Source of the DNA: Gallionellaceae bacterium
GTDB lineage: Bacteria > Pseudomonadota > Gammaproteobacteria > Burkholderiales > Gallionellaceae
Assembly (NCBI GenBank): GCA_003151655.1
Contig: PLYB01000185.1
Coordinates: 1,913 to 19,026 of the forward strand
Length of the DNA: 17,114 nt
Direction: 5' to 3'
The notes beneath the pieces are model-generated. The model ran no database searches, was not told where the DNA came from, and was given only the letters and a program-made list of their open reading frames with translations. The stretch's first letter is position 1. Every line of letters starts with the position of its first letter. The translations under genes and the position numbers were made by a program. Of this stretch, positions 14,777 through 17,114 are shown in pieces.

Positions 14777-14923
14777 TCAGCGCTGAAGCACAATACGATA
14801 ACTATGACATAAGCCGCAGTATTGAACATCAATTTCAACTTCGTTTGGATGAAGTGAACCTGGATCATACTCGAAGGGTTTGAGTTCACCTTTGGGTTCA
14901 AATGCTGCAAAAGCTTTAATCAT
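14777..14923 (-). pseudogene. Truncated 5' end of a zinc-dependent alcohol dehydrogenase gene (YahK/AdhC-like)
   Basis: An ATG at 14921-14923 with AAAGGA nine bases upstream opens a 48-residue frame. Residues 1-41 (MIKAFAAFEPKGELKPFEYD..., then NEVEIDVQYCGLCHS) match the N-terminus of NADP-dependent zinc alcohol dehydrogenases, where CGxCHSD begins the catalytic zinc site. After CHS (about position 14801) homology ends and seven unrelated residues lead to TGA. A normal enzyme has ~350 residues, so about 300 codons are gone. The cut falls ~36 bp before the gpmA start, pointing to a deletion that joined the dehydrogenase promoter and leader to gpmA. The fragment may still be translated as a short leader. 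Confidence 0.85.
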
Positions 14924-15225
14924 TATTTAATTTCCTTTATGCGCAGCGATTTAAGCGCGACATCACCAAGCTCATCGCTATCGCTTGATCGATTGACCAG
15001 AGCAATCACGACTTGCGTAGTACTTGTGGCGCAAATTGTTTACTTGCTATGAACAATATGAGGAACAGAAGTGGTGATTCTGTGTGATGCCACACACATC
15101 AACTACTTTATACCTGCAACTATTTCTGAACTGAGCAATCTGAGCGTTGGGGCACATACTGAAAAATTATTTACTTTAAGCTGATTACTTCGCGAATATC
15201 CGCGTCATTTAAATGGATCAAACTC
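14924..15225. other. Intergenic region, divergent, with inverted repeats
   Basis: About 300 bp without a gene, between the leftward alcohol dehydrogenase fragment/gpmA and the rightward PepSY gene. It must hold promoters for both directions. It contains a perfect CRP-like dyad at 15081-15096 and a near-palindrome CGCGAAT-ATCCGCG at 15191-15204 (one mismatch), 21 bp before the PepSY ATG. I could not place convincing sigma-70 boxes. Confidence 0.5.
15081..15096. promoter_or_regulatory. CRP/FNR-family-like palindrome
   Basis: TGTGTGATGCCACACA is a perfect dyad of the form TGTGT-N6-ACACA, close to the CRP consensus TGTGA-N6-TCACA. It lies 129 bp before the PepSY gene and 157 bp before the dehydrogenase fragment start, so it could serve either direction. 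Assignment to a CRP-type regulator is inference. Confidence 0.35.
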
Positions 15226-15600
15226 ATGAAAAGCAAATTGTATCTAATAGCTTCCGCAGTGCCTTTTGTTATAGGCATAGGTAGCGCCTATGCGGTCGAC
15301 ACTATTACCATTGAAAACTCGAAGATCGGTATGGCGCAGGCTGTCACCGCAGCAGAGCAATACGTTGGCGGCAAGGCCGTCCACGCCGAGTTTGAGCGTC
15401 ACAAGGATAAATCGACATTCGATATCGAAGTCGTTAAGGAAAAAACAATCATGAAAGTGAAAGTTGATCCGACGAGCGGCAAAATCATATCGTCTATCGA
15501 AGATAAAGATGACGAGCATGAAAAACACGATAAGCAACATAAAGCTGACACTCACGGAAATGCTGATTTAATGAAAGGAACATCACATGATTCAAAATAA
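15226..15600 (+). CDS. Periplasmic PepSY-domain protein
   Basis: A 124-residue secreted protein. Residues 1-23 form a signal peptide (MKSKLYLIASAVPFVIGIGSAYA) with a likely cut after AYA. The mature part is one PepSY unit: IGMAQAVTAAEQYVGGKAVHAEFE (34-57, quoted only to locate it), then DIEVVKEKTIMKVKVDPTSGKIISS, the strand pattern of this fold. The last ~35 residues are a His/Lys/Asp/Glu-rich tail (residues 92-124; seven histidines) that could bind metal ions. PepSY domains often inhibit proteases or serve as periplasmic sensors. The Shine-Dalgarno site is weak. It overlaps the next gene by 14 bp, so the two are likely translated together. Confidence 0.82.
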   Translation: MKSKLYLIASAVPFVIGIGSAYAVDTITIENSKIGMAQAVTAAEQYVGGKAVHAEFERHKDKSTFDIEVVKEKTIMKVKVDPTSGKIISSIEDKDDEHEKHDKQHKADTHGNADLMKGTSHDSK

Positions 15601-15823
15601 TTGGAATGACTTGTACTCAGGCTGGGGTTGGATTCTTTGGTTTGGAATAGTGTTCTTGCTATTTTCGAGCATAGGAAACTGGGGGTATAGCTATCGGGTT
15701 CACCGGAGATATGCTGCTTCACCGGGAAAAACTGCAATCGACATTCTCAATGAGAGATATGCTAGTGGGGAGATAAAACAGGAAGTTTATGTACAGATGA
15801 AATCTGACTTGTCAAAGGGATAA
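15587..15823 (+). CDS. Small inner-membrane protein with SHOCT domain
   Basis: A 78-residue protein: residues ~13-30 form one transmembrane helix (WGWILWFGIVFLLFSSIG), and the C-terminal ~30 residues (AIDILNERYASGEIKQEVYVQMKSDL) are a SHOCT domain, the short helical module often found at protein C-termini. AAGGA before the ATG lies inside the end of the PepSY gene, and the reading frames overlap by 14 bp. Small TM-SHOCT proteins are common and poorly understood; oligomerisation has been proposed. Coupling to a periplasmic PepSY protein suggests a shared envelope role. Confidence 0.82.
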   Translation: MIQNNWNDLYSGWGWILWFGIVFLLFSSIGNWGYSYRVHRRYAASPGKTAIDILNERYASGEIKQEVYVQMKSDLSKG

Positions 15824-15877
15824 GCGAATTCGGCGGTACATAGCAGGTACTGTTTACTTTTCGACGGAGGAAGACAC

Positions 15878-16702
15878 ATGTTACGCAATATGGATGATTT
15901 TGTAGACTGCACAATCCATGCGACCGATGGCATCATAGGTCACGTGAAGGATTTTTATTTTGATGATAAAGTATGGGTTATCCGTTATCTCATTGTCGAC
16001 ACCGGAACATGGCTGTCGAGCCGCAATGTTTTGATTTCGCCTATTGCGATTAATCACCCGAACTGGGCAGAAAAGATACTGCCCGTCTCAATTACAAAAG
16101 AGCAGGTCAAAAATAGCCCCGACATTGACACCGAAAAGCCGGTTTCACGACAGCATGAAATGCTGTACCTCGGATATTACGGCTATTCCTACTATTGGGG
16201 AGGCAGCAATTTCTGGGGCGGGGGAGCCTTCCCGTACATGATGATGCCAGACTACGGAGGCTTGGTGGCGACCCCGCAGGCTGCTCGTCCGGAAGAGATG
16301 GAGGCTCATGCACGCGATGAAGCGGCGCGGCACCAGAGTGACGATCTCCATCTGCGCAGTTGTAAAGCGGTATTGGATTATCACATCGAAGCGGAGGATG
16401 GCGACATCGGCCACCTGCAAGGCCTGCTCGTCGATGAGGAGACCTGGGCAATTCGCTATTTGATTGTGAATACAAGCAATTGGTGGCTCGGTCATGAGGT
16501 GCTCATTGCGCCGCAATGGATACGGGATGTGATCTGGCCAGCAGCCACGGTTTCGGTCAACCTGACACGGCAAGCAGTGCAAGACGCTCCGCCGTACAAC
16601 TCGGCAGAGCAATTGAATCGTGAGCAGGAGTCGGGCATTTTCAAACACTATGGGCGGACCGGCTATTGGGCGGATGAAGTGGAACGTGAAAAGGCAAAAT
16701 GA
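15878..16702 (+). CDS. Double PRC-barrel domain protein
   Basis: A 274-residue protein with two PRC-barrel domains. The first (about 5-75) holds DGIIGHVKDFYFDDKVWVIR and LIVDTGTW; the second (about 162-235) holds DGDIGHLQGLLVDEETWAIR and LIVNTSNW. Between them, residues 96-130 form a Tyr/Gly/Trp-rich, low-complexity linker (YLGYYGYSYYWGGSNFWGGG). There is no signal peptide or TM helix, so it is likely cytosolic. GGAGG with a 7-9-nt spacer precedes the ATG. It is 54 bp after the SHOCT gene. PRC barrels occur in photosynthetic reaction-centre H subunits, RimM and many stress-associated proteins; no photosynthesis genes are present, so a general role is more likely. The ligand is unknown. Confidence 0.88.
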   Translation: MLRNMDDFVDCTIHATDGIIGHVKDFYFDDKVWVIRYLIVDTGTWLSSRNVLISPIAINHPNWAEKILPVSITKEQVKNSPDIDTEKPVSRQHEMLYLGYYGYSYYWGGSNFWGGGAFPYMMMPDYGGLVATPQAARPEEMEAHARDEAARHQSDDLHLRSCKAVLDYHIEAEDGDIGHLQGLLVDEETWAIRYLIVNTSNWWLGHEVLIAPQWIRDVIWPAATVSVNLTRQAVQDAPPYNSAEQLNREQESGIFKHYGRTGYWADEVEREKAK

Positions 16703-16847
16703 CGTGATTGGGTTTGCGTCAGAACTGCGAAGGTGGGAAAAGTCCACGAATGATGCAATTGGGAGTGCGGCAGCGCTATGACTTAGTTCAATGATCTTTC
16801 GACGATCAGGCTGGTCCTAAGCTAAATCTAAAGCAAAAGAGTTTCCG

Positions 16848-17114
16848 ATGCCCATACAACTCAATGAAGAAAATAACGGCAAGCTGGTAAAGGACGATTA
16901 CGCAGACTTCGTTTCTGCATTCGAGCGACTCGTCCGACAGCACAGAAAGTTGCGGGTGCTGTTCGACATGTCCGGCTTCCACGGCTGGGATGTCAGCGCG
17001 GCGTGGGAAGACTTCAAGTTTGGTGTCGAACGTTTCGCTGACATCAAGAGAACCGCAATGGTCGGAGAAAGCGGTGGCAGCACGGCATGGCAACGTTCTG
17101 CAAGCCGTTCACAA
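16848..17114 (+). CDS. SpoIIAA/STAS-like protein, partial and apparently frameshifted
   Basis: Partial gene cut by the right edge. The protein starts MPIQLNEENNGK and holds RKLRVLFDMSGFHGWDVSAAWEDFKF (residues ~33-58, quoted in part), a hallmark of the SpoIIAA-like (PF11964) family, in which FHGW and WEDxKF are conserved. After RTAMVGE (68-74) the frame turns into unrelated residues, while another frame continues KRWQHGMATFCKPFT, exactly the usual family sequence; one missing A in the run at 17068-17070 explains this. The N-terminus also seems ~9-11 residues short compared with the usual NGKxLxVxVSGKL pattern. The Shine-Dalgarno site is AGAG. These proteins bind lipid-like ligands or act in stress responses; the role here is not known. 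The 145 bp before it hold nothing I recognise. Confidence 0.75.
   Translation, partial: MPIQLNEENNGKLVKDDYADFVSAFERLVRQHRKLRVLFDMSGFHGWDVSAAWEDFKFGVERFADIKRTAMVGESGGSTAWQRSASRSQ

Noticed and set aside
14662..14910. 82-codon minus-strand frame overlapping gpmA and the dehydrogenase fragment
   Set aside because: A different frame from both; the dehydrogenase N-terminus and gpmA frames explain this DNA better.
16145..16747. 200-codon minus-strand frame
   Set aside because: Antisense to the double PRC-barrel gene, which has two clear domain copies and a strong ribosome site.
1..17114. Insertion sequence, phage, CRISPR, tRNA or rRNA genes
   Set aside because: No transposase or integrase motif, no regular repeat-spacer array and no cloverleaf or rRNA sequence was seen; the rearranged region at 13.8-14.9 kb has no flanking mobile-element repeats that I could find.

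Overview
The window reads as chromosomal DNA of a Gram-negative proteobacterium. A betaproteobacterium is my best guess, from the resemblance of the 3-hydroxybutyrate dehydrogenase, the long pyruvate-kinase-like protein and the SpoIIAA-like protein to proteins I know from that group; this is inference, as there is no rRNA or other taxonomic marker. GC content looks moderate, and most genes have good Shine-Dalgarno sites and tight operon spacing. I see no rRNA, tRNA, CRISPR array, transposase or phage gene.

Left part (1-8142), carbon storage and ketone-body metabolism. Five minus-strand genes form one compact operon, transcribed right to left: family I CoA-transferase, acetoacetate decarboxylase, 3-hydroxybutyrate dehydrogenase, glucose-6-phosphate dehydrogenase (zwf) and alpha-glucan phosphorylase (cut by the left edge). 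Gaps are 17, 3 and 3 bp, then a 4-bp overlap. A 150-bp divergent promoter region (5621-5770) separates it from a plus-strand operon: an SCP2-type thiolase, an unrecognised 103-residue protein with a duplicated motif, and a short-chain dehydrogenase. Together they could interconvert acetyl-CoA, acetoacetyl-CoA, acetoacetate, 3-hydroxybutyrate and acetone, tied to glycogen breakdown and NADPH supply.

Middle part (8205-13769), plus strand, mostly phosphotransfer: a 59-residue orphan protein, a highly divergent pyruvate-kinase-like protein (635 aa), a class III-like PPK2 polyphosphate kinase, an APS kinase fused to an N-terminal membrane domain (with an apparent one-base frameshift near its C-terminus), and a CPA1-type cation/proton antiporter.

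Right part (13770-17114). Just after the antiporter lies a decayed copy of the last ~100 bp of ppk2. gpmA (phosphoglycerate mutase) follows on the minus strand, and directly upstream of it is the truncated 5' end of a zinc alcohol dehydrogenase gene. These two gene fragments mark 13.77-14.92 kb as rearranged. A plus-strand envelope/stress-like group follows: PepSY protein, SHOCT membrane protein, double PRC-barrel protein and, cut by the right edge, a SpoIIAA/STAS-like protein that also shows an apparent one-base deletion.

Most notable are the membrane-anchored APS kinase, the unknown small partner of the thiolase, the enlarged pyruvate-kinase-like enzyme and the two gene fragments. The two apparent frameshifts may be real mutations or sequencing errors.
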